DNA of 64,000 nucleotides from an uncultured Lachnospiraceae bacterium (GCA_900548905.1 URMK01000011.1:1-64000); one strand, 5' to 3'; positions 53,488 through 63,167 are shown, counted from the first letter of the stretch. Numbers and translations are program-made. The notes: generated by a model not told the origin, from the sequence alone.

Positions 53488-55264
53488 AGATATCCTCAAT
53501 TACAGAACCATCTTCCAGAACATAGAAGCATTTTGTACCGTAAACCTTTCCCGAATCAATAACATAATAATCAAAGGCTTGTTGCACATAACCTGATTCG
53601 TTTTTTGCCTCCACATTAATAAAATATTGTCCTGGAGGAAGCATTTCAAGCTTTATACCGGGAACTACAACATTCTCTTCCCTGTAAATAGGCTCCTCAA
53701 AAGTATAATCCCTGCCAAGGGTAAAGGTATAGGTAATATTCTCACTGTCGAAATCATAGGCATTTTCCCAGTCAAACTGCAATTGTCCCGCTTCCTTATG
53801 AGGAAGGCCGATAAAGAAAGGCTGTGGTTTCTCCAACGATTCATAAAAATTATTATAGTTACTGCTGATTTCCTCCGACACAGCATTGGCCACTATATCA
53901 TATTCCTCTTCTGTAAGACGCGCATACATCATATCCGGCATCTGGTATACATAGGGCTTTACTGCCTCTCTATACCCATTAACCATCTGCCGGATTTTCT
54001 CTTCTGTAAGATAATTTGTTTTTAAATCCTCAATGGCATCTTTCAGCTGTTGTCTGTAATCCCCGTTTTTGAACATTCTCTGAAACAATACCGCTCCCCA
54101 ATAATTACTCAGGCCACTTTGCCAGGAACCATGGTCGCTCCAGGATAGTATCTCATTTTCCTTCAACATCAGGGAATCGTCATTATCCCATGACAGAAAA
54201 TAAAACCGGTTCAGATTTGTAGGACTGTACAGAAAATAATTTCGTGACTGAGTATCCACATTTCCTATAAGGATATGAAAGCCCATCCAATAACAAATAT
54301 TCTCCGCATCAAACCATTTATCAACTGTCTTTTCTATTGGTATTGAGTAATCATTCACATCCTGAAGCATCTGAATAAATTTTGTGTGATCCTCATCTCC
54401 TTTAATTTCAACCTGCTTTTCAAATGCAGTTTTATCATAAGTTGGGTCCGTACTCAGCTTTATTACATCTTCATATCTGTAAAACTCAAAAAAATTTATT
54501 TTATACAGCTGACCATTTTTATCTAAACCATGATTGGCAAGAAACTTTTTATTCAGCTGTTCCACCTGGGTATAAAGCCCATAATCCTCAAATACTCCTT
54601 CACCGCCCTCTGTTTCATCCTTAACATAAAGATGTACAAACTGCGTTCTTGCCGCGATCATCTGTGGTACTTCCTTCATAAGATCATATGCCAGTTTATT
54701 TCTGAAGCGAAGACCATCCCCTACATGCTTATTCAGATTAATCGTTCTCTGATCCCGCCAGGTTCCTTTTCCATCCTTAAGTTCAATCTTATAATTTTTC
54801 TGTTCCCGCAGGGAAGACGTTTGTCCCCGGACTTTTATTATGGAATTAGGCACCTCCAATTTATAACCTAATTCCCCCTGAAGTGGACCATTTTCATCTC
54901 CCACCTGCAGTATCCCCTCAACCGCATACTGCGGGATCTGGTTATCCTCAAAATAATATTTGGAATAGGTATTGATTTCCTTCCATGTATGATCCGTATG
55001 TTCCGCCGCATTTCCCTGTCTCACTGTAAGATACATGGTAACAACGCTTGTTTCATCATCTTCATCAAATAAAACTTCTTTATCCCGCAGCACATACTCC
55101 TTTGGACTCATACTTTCCTTAGTCACTGCTTCCGACTCCTTAACAACAGTCTCTTCACCGGGGTCCGCTTCTCCTTCCGGACTGTTTAGTCCGAAAGTGC
55201 ATCCCTCCATTATAAAGAAAGCCGCCAGAAGTAAAACCAGGTATCTTTTATGCAGCTTTTTCAT
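53471..55264 (-). CDS. cotH: CotH family spore-coat-kinase-like lipoprotein
   Basis: About 597 residues. A lipoprotein signal peptide ends in IMEGC (Cys22), followed by a Glu-rich linker. The CotH kinase-like domain spans about 150-500. It includes IKVRGQTSSLREQKNYKIEL (substrate/ATP loop), GLYTQVEQLNKKFL, and the HRD/DFG-like region GNVDTQSRNYFLY and FLSWDNDDSLML. CotH proteins of spore formers phosphorylate coat proteins using an atypical kinase fold; this one is outside the membrane by prediction. Its start overlaps the pelG end. It may phosphorylate a secreted protein or polymer tied to Pel export (inference). Confidence 0.85.
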   Translation of the reverse strand: MKKLHKRYLVLLLAAFFIMEGCTFGLNSPEGEADPGEETVVKESEAVTKESMSPKEYVLRDKEVLFDEDDETSVVTMYLTVRQGNAAEHTDHTWKEINTYSKYYFEDNQIPQYAVEGILQVGDENGPLQGELGYKLEVPNSIIKVRGQTSSLREQKNYKIELKDGKGTWRDQRTINLNKHVGDGLRFRNKLAYDLMKEVPQMIAARTQFVHLYVKDETEGGEGVFEDYGLYTQVEQLNKKFLANHGLDKNGQLYKINFFEFYRYEDVIKLSTDPTYDKTAFEKQVEIKGDEDHTKFIQMLQDVNDYSIPIEKTVDKWFDAENICYWMGFHILIGNVDTQSRNYFLYSPTNLNRFYFLSWDNDDSLMLKENEILSWSDHGSWQSGLSNYWGAVLFQRMFKNGDYRQQLKDAIEDLKTNYLTEEKIRQMVNGYREAVKPYVYQMPDMMYARLTEEEYDIVANAVSEEISSNYNNFYESLEKPQPFFIGLPHKEAGQLQFDWENAYDFDSENITYTFTLGRDYTFEEPIYREENVVVPGIKLEMLPPGQYFINVEAKNESGYVQQAFDYYVIDSGKVYGTKCFYVLEDGSVIEDIYDEGS

Positions 55265-56685
55265 CCTTCCATCCTTCCTTTCTCTCCAGCAAATCACATA
55301 GCCTGCTGAATACCCCTTTTCTGTTAATCTCCACCAATGCCTGCCTGCTAAGAAGAAAATAAGGCAACCTTCTGGTATACCACTCCAGCCGTATCCAACA
55401 TATCAGATAAAAAACTGCTGCCCCGCATAAAAATCCCAGGCCATAGTAATTGATATTCCCATATAAATTCTGGATAACAGTAACTAGAATACTCACCGCT
55501 GCAAATCCGGCAGTACCGGCAAACGCCCCGGTATAATCCTCAAAATAAAGCAAAATGAGCATAATGGTATTACTTATGGCATATACTCCATATCCTGCAC
55601 ACAAAAGTCTGTATATTCCTATGGAGGTATCATTAAAACCCAAAGGAAGCTTTTCCAGCACAATTGTCCCCAGAACAATAAACAAAACAGTGGCAATCAG
55701 CTGTTTATGGGCATTAAAAGTCAACTCCTGTTTTAATACCACTAACATCTCTTCCTCCGCCTGTTCAATATCACGAATCGATCCATTATCATTAAACAAA
55801 CTGTAATAGTTTCTATATTTTGGATAAAAACGGACCTCTACAGACGTAACAAAGTTTACTGTGGTAATTAGTATCGAGAAAAAAGCACATAGTGCAGGTA
55901 CATCATGTAACGGAGCTCCGTAAAAAAGCCCCTCCACCTGCACGCTTAACGGGCCGAAATACATAATAACCAAATGGGCAAACAGGCCCAGATTCACAAA
56001 AATACCGATGAATACCAGAGCCAAGTATTTGTCCATCCATCTTAAAAAGGAAAAGCAGCTGCCTGTAATACAATACCATAAGCAGACCGTAGGAAAAAAT
56101 AACGCAAAGGAATAAGGAGACTACTGTAACCCTTCCAAAATAAACCAACACTAACGCCAGTAAAAGCCCCGCCGCCAGCGATACCGCAAAGTTTACCACC
56201 AGCACCTTGTAATCTTTTAGCGCTGTAAGGTAATTCATTTCCATCCACACCACAACCAAAATAGCGAAAAACCAGAGACAAAGAACTTTATAAACAGGGG
56301 CTACACCGGAAAAAAGGAGGAATATCCCCCAAACCGCACAGCCTGCGGTCAGCAGCAAACCACTGCTGCCGTAAAAGCTGGGCATTATTTTATCTGTTTT
56401 TTCTTCATACAGCATATCGGAAATATACCGGGTGACAATCATGTTAAAAAAACTGGTGATCGTCAGAGATGCCAACAAGCTGTAGGTAAGCATGCAGTTT
56501 AAAAGCTCCCTGCTATGTCTCCCCATTCCCGCCAACTGGGAAAGAAACGTTATGCCCAGCAGAAGAATAACACCCAGAATCATCGGTCCGGCACAAATAA
56601 GCCCGGCATATCCATATGCCCGGCATAAATTAAAAATGCCTTTCTTATTAAACAACTTTTTCAGGCTGAATCCTATTCCTGCCAT
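55248..56685 (-). pseudogene. pelG: pelG, polysaccharide exporter, split by a 4-bp duplication
   Basis: PelG is a large membrane transporter (MATE/MOP-like flippase superfamily) that moves the Pel polymer across the membrane. The N-terminal half starts at 56685 (MAGIGFSLKKLFNKKGIFNL) and reads correctly to FLFKMD near 56036. It then runs out of frame to a stop at 55903. The C-terminal half continues in another frame from 56036 (DKYLALVFIGIFVNLG) to 55248. The break lies at ATGGATGG; deleting one ATGG gives a single frame of 477 residues, the expected family length. The second ATG could start the C-terminal half as a separate chain. The start overlaps pelF by 13 nt. Confidence 0.88.
56033..56040 (-). 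repeat. pelG: ATGG tandem duplication at the pelG break
   Basis: On the minus strand the sequence reads AAGATGGATGGACAAA. The four-base unit ATGG occurs twice in tandem exactly where the pelG reading frame shifts, and removing one copy restores it. Confidence 0.9.
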
Positions 56686-58085
56686 GTTTTCAACACCTCT
56701 TGATATGCTTCTTCATAGCTTTGTATCATTTCCCCATGTCTGTAATACTTTTCTACACGCTGCTGCCCTGTCTTCCCCATAAGAAAACGCTCCTGTTTTC
56801 TCAAACACATGCGTTCCATAGCCATACAAAGCGCATTCCGGTGCATGGGCGGCACACAATAACCCGCGCTTCCCAGCGTATCACCTTCCATACCACTTAA
56901 AAGTTCCCGGCAGCAGCCTACATCCGTTGTCACACAGGGCCTCGCAGCAGCAAATGATTCCAGGACGGAAAGGGGCTGTCCCTCCGAAATACTTGTCAGT
57001 ATAGTATAATCTAATTTTTCCATATATTCCAATATATTTACCATTCCCGTAAACAAAATATCCTTTACGCCCAGCTGCCGCACAAGTGCATAACACTCAG
57101 AAGCATATTCCTCATCATCCTCTGGACCGATAATATGCAGACGTACCTTGGATACACGGAATTTTAGTTCATAGAAAGAGTAGATCAGAGTTTTTACATC
57201 CTTGATAGGTGCTATACGAAGGATTGCACCTATATCCACCCAGCCGTCCTCCTCTTTCAGCGGAATTCCGCAAAACCGTTCATAATGAATCCCATTCGGT
57301 ATTACTCTGCAAATCTCCGGCCTGCATCCCATATCAATCTGGATTTTTCTTGCATTTCCAAACAAACTGGTAATCATCTGTGCCTTTTCATAAGCGGCAT
57401 TGGACAGCATATAAAAAAAACGTACCCACAACCTTTTAAAAGCAGGCAGAACCCACTTTGCCCGGATGATTTCCTCTTCACGTTCCCGCGTATAAATACC
57501 ATGCTCCGTTATCATATAAGGAACATGATTCATAAAACTTCCCAGTCTGGCCAGAAGTCCGCTATAACCGGTTGCCACCGCATGATAAATATCCGCCTGG
57601 GGAACCTTCTGGCAAATCGTATAAAGCACCGGAAGCAGCATGGAGCGAATTGTATGGAATAAATCTGCAAAAGCAGCATAAGGATAATCGTTTCTGCATA
57701 TTTCCATAAGAATATCCAAGAAGCTTTTACTCATAAGAAAGGCTACCGGTGAAATTCCCCGTTCCTGATACATCCTGAAAATCACATCCCAATCCGGGCT
57801 TCCACAATGTACGAAATCGGTCAATGCCCTGATTTCCTCTGAACTGAATTTAAACTTTTCTTTCAATGCAGGCATTTTTAAGGCATCATTTAGAAAAATT
57901 TCATGTACCTCCTTGACATTTTCCGGCAGTTTATATTTAAATCTTCCTTTCTCTTCAGATGAGGCTGCAACCGTCCAAAGAATGAATTCATGTTCGGGCA
58001 TTGCCTGGATATATTGATGCATCCAGGTGGATACTCCACCTGTAACATAGGGATAACAGCCTTCAAGAATCATACATATACGCAT
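56673..58085 (-). CDS. pelF: PelF, GT4 glycosyltransferase for Pel polysaccharide
   Basis: A 470-residue cytoplasmic GT4-family glycosyltransferase that builds the Pel polymer from UDP-HexNAc. MRICMILEGCYPYVTGGVST at the start is the PelF signature. Other marks are ITEHGIYTREREEEI, CRVIPNGIHYERF, and the EX7E region SEGQPLSVLESFAAARPCVT. I use the ATG at 58085 after GAGGAGGCTGAA. The frame upstream of it belongs to a pelA-like relic and is not coding for PelF. Confidence 0.93.
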   Translation of the reverse strand: MRICMILEGCYPYVTGGVSTWMHQYIQAMPEHEFILWTVAASSEEKGRFKYKLPENVKEVHEIFLNDALKMPALKEKFKFSSEEIRALTDFVHCGSPDWDVIFRMYQERGISPVAFLMSKSFLDILMEICRNDYPYAAFADLFHTIRSMLLPVLYTICQKVPQADIYHAVATGYSGLLARLGSFMNHVPYMITEHGIYTREREEEIIRAKWVLPAFKRLWVRFFYMLSNAAYEKAQMITSLFGNARKIQIDMGCRPEICRVIPNGIHYERFCGIPLKEEDGWVDIGAILRIAPIKDVKTLIYSFYELKFRVSKVRLHIIGPEDDEEYASECYALVRQLGVKDILFTGMVNILEYMEKLDYTILTSISEGQPLSVLESFAAARPCVTTDVGCCRELLSGMEGDTLGSAGYCVPPMHRNALCMAMERMCLRKQERFLMGKTGQQRVEKYYRHGEMIQSYEEAYQEVLKTWQE

Positions 58086-58102
58086 TTCAGCCTCCTCTGC
58101 CT

Positions 58103-58210
58103 TTATATCAACGTACAAAAATGCTGTACAGCTCCCGCCATTTCGCTGGCAGTCAAACGACGGATGGAAGGAACTGAAGAAAAAAGCCACTCCATATAAT
58201 CTTCAAAAAA
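58103..58210 (-). pseudogene. Relic of a second pelA (DUF2194) C-terminus
   Basis: Between pelA and pelF, a 34-codon stretch bounded by stops reads FEDYMEWLFSSVPSIRRL and then TASEMAGAVQHF. It aligns without gaps to FESYLEWLYTSAPAIRNL and TGSEMAAAVQRF near the C-terminus of PelA. It has no start codon or binding site of its own. It is best explained as what remains of a duplicated, partly deleted pelA-type gene. Confidence 0.75.
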
Positions 58211-58236
58211 CTAAACGCAACCTGAAATAATGACTG

Positions 58237-60135
58237 CTACTCCCAGCATCCCGAGTAGTAATCATCGGAGACCTCCTCTATGGAAATAATCACCTGATCC
58301 CCCTGCGCTTCTAATAAATACAGGTTTTCCCCTGCTTCACAGAGTTCACCTCCTGATATTTTCGCTGGTTTTCCTTCATTAATACGAATCATAAACCATG
58401 CTTCGTCCGCCAGCCCGGAAACGTGGATTTCCAGTTCCTTCTCCTTTTTCTGTGATTCATAGTCCACGTAATAAAAACGTTGTACCGCTGCTGCCATTTC
58501 ACTGCCGGTAAGATTTCGGATAGCCGGCGCTGATGTATACAACCATTCAAGATATGACTCAAAATCCTTTTTTAATACCTCCCACCCCAATTCGGCGCCT
58601 CTATCTTCATCCAACAAATCATCCGGATGAAGGAAATGAGAATTCACATAATGTAGATTCAACTCCGAAAAAGCCGCAATCTGCATATAATCATCTACCT
58701 GGCAACCCGAAATAATCCGGGGAGTTTCTATTATTCCATCCTCTGCCACTTTAAAATCCTGGTCATATTCGAATTCGCCCTGAAAATATATAGATGCAAT
58801 TGCTTTTATCCCAACGTTCTCCCCGGCGAGCATCTGCCGGCCTTCTTCCGACAGGATATTCGAGGGCGGTACATAAACCTGAAGCGTCTCCTCCGGAAAA
58901 AGCCATGTACAGAAACCCTTCAATTCCTCAATTGACAGATACATATCCTGCTGACTGGCCCAGGGTTCATAGGAATCAAACCGCCCCTTATAATCAAAAT
59001 TACTAAGAACCAACGGCATATGATTATATCCATGGAAGCCAATTTCGCCACCATTATCCAGCAGTTTATTTCCAAAATACCGGAATCTCTGCAGATTATC
59101 ATTTCTGTCAAAAGGTGCCTTTACCTGATCCGAATATTCCTCAATCACCATTCCCGTATGACGAATCCCATATTCTTCCGCAATGTCGCACATATCAGGC
59201 CACCAGATATTTGTATAAAAGTTTTCTACACTCATCCGGTAATCCCGGGTAATATATTCACTCTCCCCCTCCGGCACCGGCGAAGGAAAATCATCCAGAT
59301 AAAATGCAGAACCATTAATCACAGGATAGATACAATAATCTCCCAGCAGGGAGAAGGATGCCGCATACAACCCCCGATAGGCTTTTTCAAAAAAACCTAT
59401 ATTATCCACTACTACCTTTCCTTCTTTATAAGGGATTTCCCAGATAAGCGGAATTTCCTTTTCATCCGCACTCACCATATGAACTTTGCCTTTTTCGTCA
59501 AGAATAACGGGTAATGAAGATTCATAAGCATCTGTAACGTGGAAATCTTTTTCCATACCGCCCACCATAAAACCAGTTTTGCATCGTAGGCCTTCCACCT
59601 TATACATCTGCGTACCGAATTCACGTATCCCCATTTTTTCACTGATTAACTGAAAATAAGCATCTCCGTCAGGTATATTCAGCACAAGCAGATTTCCGCC
59701 CTGGCCTACATAATCAAATATGGTCAACACCTCTTCCCCGAGGGAAGCAAAGCTATCCAGTGCCAGCACAATTTTTCTGTATTTCCACAGATCCGGGAGT
59801 TTTTCCTGATTTAAATCCGCTTCGGTTATCTTGATTTTCATTTCCCCTGCAATCGCAAGAAATTCATAATGAGCCAGAGATGAGGTATCGAAACTGCTAT
59901 CCCATATAATAAGACAATCATCATCATTCCTTTCAACTTCTTGCTCTGCCACCGCCGTCTCAAAAGACTCTGGAGGAAGAATATTTAACAGATGACCAGA
60001 TTTCGTATAACTTATATTATGTCTTTCCGCCAAGAGTACCAATATTAGCAGAGCAAAAATAAGCATTGCCCTCTGCAGCCGTTTAAACTGTATCCCATAC
60101 TCTCCCCGTCGCCATTTTATCCAAACATTTTTCAT
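58237..60135 (-). CDS. pelA: PelA deacetylase-type protein (DUF2194), membrane-anchored
   Basis: About 632 residues. A membrane helix near residues 24-36 (LIFALLILVLLAE) anchors an extracellular protein. Residues ~60-265 resemble a GATase/Rossmann-like region. Residues ~275-580 are the polysaccharide deacetylase-like DUF2194 domain with FYLDDFPSP (Asp281/Asp282) and IGFHGYNHMP (His368 and His372), a plausible Asp-His-His metal site. It corresponds to the deacetylase part of Pseudomonas PelA and lacks the separate glycosidase domain. It would partly de-N-acetylate the polymer, giving it positive charge. The ATG at 60135 overlaps the end of pelE; an upstream TTG start is possible. Confidence 0.86.
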   Translation of the reverse strand: MKNVWIKWRRGEYGIQFKRLQRAMLIFALLILVLLAERHNISYTKSGHLLNILPPESFETAVAEQEVERNDDDCLIIWDSSFDTSSLAHYEFLAIAGEMKIKITEADLNQEKLPDLWKYRKIVLALDSFASLGEEVLTIFDYVGQGGNLLVLNIPDGDAYFQLISEKMGIREFGTQMYKVEGLRCKTGFMVGGMEKDFHVTDAYESSLPVILDEKGKVHMVSADEKEIPLIWEIPYKEGKVVVDNIGFFEKAYRGLYAASFSLLGDYCIYPVINGSAFYLDDFPSPVPEGESEYITRDYRMSVENFYTNIWWPDMCDIAEEYGIRHTGMVIEEYSDQVKAPFDRNDNLQRFRYFGNKLLDNGGEIGFHGYNHMPLVLSNFDYKGRFDSYEPWASQQDMYLSIEELKGFCTWLFPEETLQVYVPPSNILSEEGRQMLAGENVGIKAIASIYFQGEFEYDQDFKVAEDGIIETPRIISGCQVDDYMQIAAFSELNLHYVNSHFLHPDDLLDEDRGAELGWEVLKKDFESYLEWLYTSAPAIRNLTGSEMAAAVQRFYYVDYESQKKEKELEIHVSGLADEAWFMIRINEGKPAKISGGELCEAGENLYLLEAQGDQVIISIEEVSDDYYSGCWE

Positions 60136-60142
60136 GTGTCTG

Positions 60143-61027
60143 CTAACCCTTTTCCTGCCAAAAAGCAACTGTTTTCCGTCCCACAGAAGAAAGATAAACA
60201 GTCCTGTCTTCCATTTGACTCAATGTTCTGCGGATTCCCTCTCTATCCTTCTGTGCGATACAAAGTCTGATCTGCAGCAGATATCCTTTTTCCTGTAAAG
60301 GCCACTTTTCCAGTATTGTGGTTATTGTATCACCGGCTTTCCTATATTCCCTGAGTTCCATTTCATTTTCGGCTTTCTTACCATACCACAGGAGGGAAGT
60401 ATCTGCAAAACCCTCCGTCTTTTTGGTGAGGAGTTCTTCATAACGTCTCCTCTGAGCCTGCAGCATATTTCCTTCCAGAAGTCCGGTGGCAATGTAATTG
60501 TCAATCAGTTCCAGATAACAGTCCACAATATCCGGTTCATCTGGTGTCTGCTCCATCCTTTTCTCCATCTGCTGGAGCTTCAAATCGTACTCCTTCTGAA
60601 CCTCCACCATTGCCGTTGTGGCATAATGGACTACCTCCGTATCCTCATTCATCCTGGCTGTCTTCAAAGTATCTACATATTGGCTTGTATCATCATACAT
60701 GATTTTCATCATCAATTCCCTTCTCACTGATGCATCATTGAGAATAAGCGCTTCCTGGAGAGGTACTATGATATTTTCTTCCTGCTCCTCCATTAAAATA
60801 CTTCTATGTATTTCATCATTTATTTTCAGTTTTTCAATTCCTGCGTCTTTCCGGACCTCCATTCTGCCTCTGGAGTGGATTTCCAGTACAGTGAGAACCG
60901 CTATACCAAACAAAGGTATAAATACAACAAATAGTAAGACTTTTCGGGAACTCTTTACTATTCCAAGATGTATGAGGACATAAACCAGAATGCATAAAAG
61001 GATATGCACTATTATAAAAAGTAACAT
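60143..61027 (-). CDS. pelE: PelE, membrane TPR protein of the Pel synthase complex
   Basis: A 294-residue protein. Two membrane helices at the N-terminus (LFIIVHILLCILVYVLIHLG and VLLFVVFIPLFGIAVLTVL) are followed by a helical region with TPR-like repeats (residues ~100-290). PelE connects PelD and PelF at the membrane in the known system. It starts one nucleotide after pelD and follows the conserved order pelD-pelE-pelA-pelF-pelG. Confidence 0.85.
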   Translation of the reverse strand: MLLFIIVHILLCILVYVLIHLGIVKSSRKVLLFVVFIPLFGIAVLTVLEIHSRGRMEVRKDAGIEKLKINDEIHRSILMEEQEENIIVPLQEALILNDASVRRELMMKIMYDDTSQYVDTLKTARMNEDTEVVHYATTAMVEVQKEYDLKLQQMEKRMEQTPDEPDIVDCYLELIDNYIATGLLEGNMLQAQRRRYEELLTKKTEGFADTSLLWYGKKAENEMELREYRKAGDTITTILEKWPLQEKGYLLQIRLCIAQKDREGIRRTLSQMEDRTVYLSSVGRKTVAFWQEKG

Positions 61028-61028
61028 A

Positions 61029-63167
61029 TCATCCTGCCTTTCCCACTAATTTATATACCACTCCCGTTTTCTTAAGCCTCTCCTCTACAAAATGAAAACT
61101 TTCTTCATTTACCTGGGTCAGAAGCAGATACAATTTGCCATCATTCCCCTCTCCTATAGTATCCGTATTCCTGATTACCTGTGAAAGTACACCGCTGGCC
61201 TGCTTCCTGTCGACTTTGTCCAGCTGAAGCAGAATATAATCGGCAACCTTCTTTTCTTTCATTTCCTTTTGTACATTCAGTATTTCCCGAAACTTATCCG
61301 GTTTCATTACATTTGTGTCCTCATAATAGATTTTAGCTTCAGCAGCTTCCATATATTCCAGTGCGCGCAAAAATGAGGTCTGTACCAGACCACATAAAAT
61401 CCGGAATATATTCATGTAATCCATTCCATACTGCTGCACTTGTGCCTCATACAGACAAACAAACATTACCAGATGGCCATCCCGGAATATACCGTTGGCA
61501 TAGACGGGACAGTTGGGGATAAAAGTTTCATTTTTCCATACCTTACCACTTTTGACATCCTGGAACATCTGGGGATATTCACTAAGCATCAATGATTTTT
61601 TCAAACTTGTACTAAGGGAACTTGAACACACCACCAGCCTTCCAAACCGTTCATAACCATCTACTGAATAAATTGCTATAGTACGGTTTTCCATAATATC
61701 TTCCATTACATCCAATGCCTCCATAAATACACTTTGCGGAAGAATATTATCCAGCTTCTGTACCGCATCAAAAATTCGTCCGAAGCTATCCTTAAAACCC
61801 AATATTTGTTTCTTATATTCTCCTTTATTCTCAATAGCCCCCTTATATACCTCATTCAGGAATAAATATTTATCCCTGAGCAAATCATGCTCCTCTTTCA
61901 CGAACTTAATTTCTTCCGTTTTCTTATTTTTCACATATCCCGTTACGCTTCCTGCCGTAAGGTATATCATAAAAGGAATCCAATTCTCCACATTATAAAA
62001 AAGCAATGTCCAGTCCACCCCAATCCTTTGATAATGCATAAAGAGTGAAAAAGACGCGAGAACTGCGGAAAGCAACCCCAACCGTATTCCATAAACAGTA
62101 CCCATAATAACTACAAAAAACAATCTTATATCAATGGAATCAAAATACAAAGAAGAAGATATATAATGATTCAAAAACTCCGTTACCAGAAAACCAACCA
62201 AAAGCTCCGTATACTTTACAAGCCTTCCATCCTGCTCAAAAAGGCCGGAAAGTAATTTCCCTCTTCTCTTTTTCCCGTTATTTAACTTCTCCTGGAAAAG
62301 GTTATATGAGGCAAAAAGACCATCTATTACATCTTCTACCGGGATCCAACCATATATTCTGCGGAGTTGCTCTGGATAGTCCGGATATGCTCCATATCCG
62401 GGAGACTCCAAACTGTTTTGTGTATGGATCGTTATTTCTGGATTCAGTTTCTTTAATATCATGCTGAATTCTTCCCAGGTATGCTTATATCCGCTGCTCA
62501 CATTATAGATCCCGCTTTCTTCTTCCTCCTCTTCCGTAATCCTTAGCATCAGCCCGGTTAAATCACTTTCTCCCACAAAATCGATAAAAGCATTTCCTCC
62601 ATAAGGCAGATTTATATTTTCCTTCCGTTTAAGGCTCTCAAATATTTTTCCCAGATATAAGTTACTGTTATCTTCTCCCCCAAGATATGGCACGCGCAGT
62701 ATTATAAGTTTCTGATGCCGGCTCTTACTTAAAAAACTACAATACTCTTCTAATTGACCTATTTCTAAAGCTCTGGTATCCTGATAGCGTTTTTCCGGTA
62801 CAAGTACATCTCCATCATATACCGACGTATAGTTCAGACTATCATATGAGGTTAGAAATACCATTCTATCAACACCAAATTGGGAACATAAATCCAAAGT
62901 CCTTTCCAACTCCCTGTTTTCTCCAAAAATACCACTTCCGCCATCAACATAACCGCTAAAAAAAAATACTGTCTGAAAAGAATACACATCAAAGAGGCTT
63001 CCAAAGCCATCATCCGTAGGATTTAACTTATATTGTTTTACTTTGTCGGGCACCCTTTTCCTCTCTTCCTCTTTTCCCGCCAAAATCACTCGATTGTCTT
63101 CCGTCAGCCGCCTTAATCCCTCTTCGTGAAGAAGAAGAGTCTTACCTGTTATCAAAATATCCGCCAT
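61029..63167 (-). CDS. pelD: PelD, c-di-GMP receptor with N-terminal degenerate SDR domain
   Basis: A 712-residue fusion. Residues 1-~300 are an extended-SDR (NAD-dependent epimerase) domain; its Gly motif (TGKTLLLHEEG) and the YxxxK site (Tyr128 to Arg132) are degenerate. Residues ~318-415 hold about four membrane helices. Residues ~450-600 are a GAF domain. The end is a degenerate GGDEF domain with RNTD (666-669) in the position of the RxxD inhibitory site and GNDGK in place of GGDEF, much like Pseudomonas PelD, which binds c-di-GMP to switch on polymer synthesis. First gene of the pel operon; the binding site before the ATG is weak (GGTGG). Confidence 0.9.
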   Translation of the reverse strand: MADILITGKTLLLHEEGLRRLTEDNRVILAGKEEERKRVPDKVKQYKLNPTDDGFGSLFDVYSFQTVFFFSGYVDGGSGIFGENRELERTLDLCSQFGVDRMVFLTSYDSLNYTSVYDGDVLVPEKRYQDTRALEIGQLEEYCSFLSKSRHQKLIILRVPYLGGEDNSNLYLGKIFESLKRKENINLPYGGNAFIDFVGESDLTGLMLRITEEEEEESGIYNVSSGYKHTWEEFSMILKKLNPEITIHTQNSLESPGYGAYPDYPEQLRRIYGWIPVEDVIDGLFASYNLFQEKLNNGKKRRGKLLSGLFEQDGRLVKYTELLVGFLVTEFLNHYISSSLYFDSIDIRLFFVVIMGTVYGIRLGLLSAVLASFSLFMHYQRIGVDWTLLFYNVENWIPFMIYLTAGSVTGYVKNKKTEEIKFVKEEHDLLRDKYLFLNEVYKGAIENKGEYKKQILGFKDSFGRIFDAVQKLDNILPQSVFMEALDVMEDIMENRTIAIYSVDGYERFGRLVVCSSSLSTSLKKSLMLSEYPQMFQDVKSGKVWKNETFIPNCPVYANGIFRDGHLVMFVCLYEAQVQQYGMDYMNIFRILCGLVQTSFLRALEYMEAAEAKIYYEDTNVMKPDKFREILNVQKEMKEKKVADYILLQLDKVDRKQASGVLSQVIRNTDTIGEGNDGKLYLLLTQVNEESFHFVEERLKKTGVVYKLVGKAG

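Noticed and set aside
55248..56685. Two separate, normally encoded PelG subunits
   Set aside because: The frame changes exactly at a 4-bp tandem duplication, removal of which gives the standard full-length protein, and the first half runs on into meaningless sequence.
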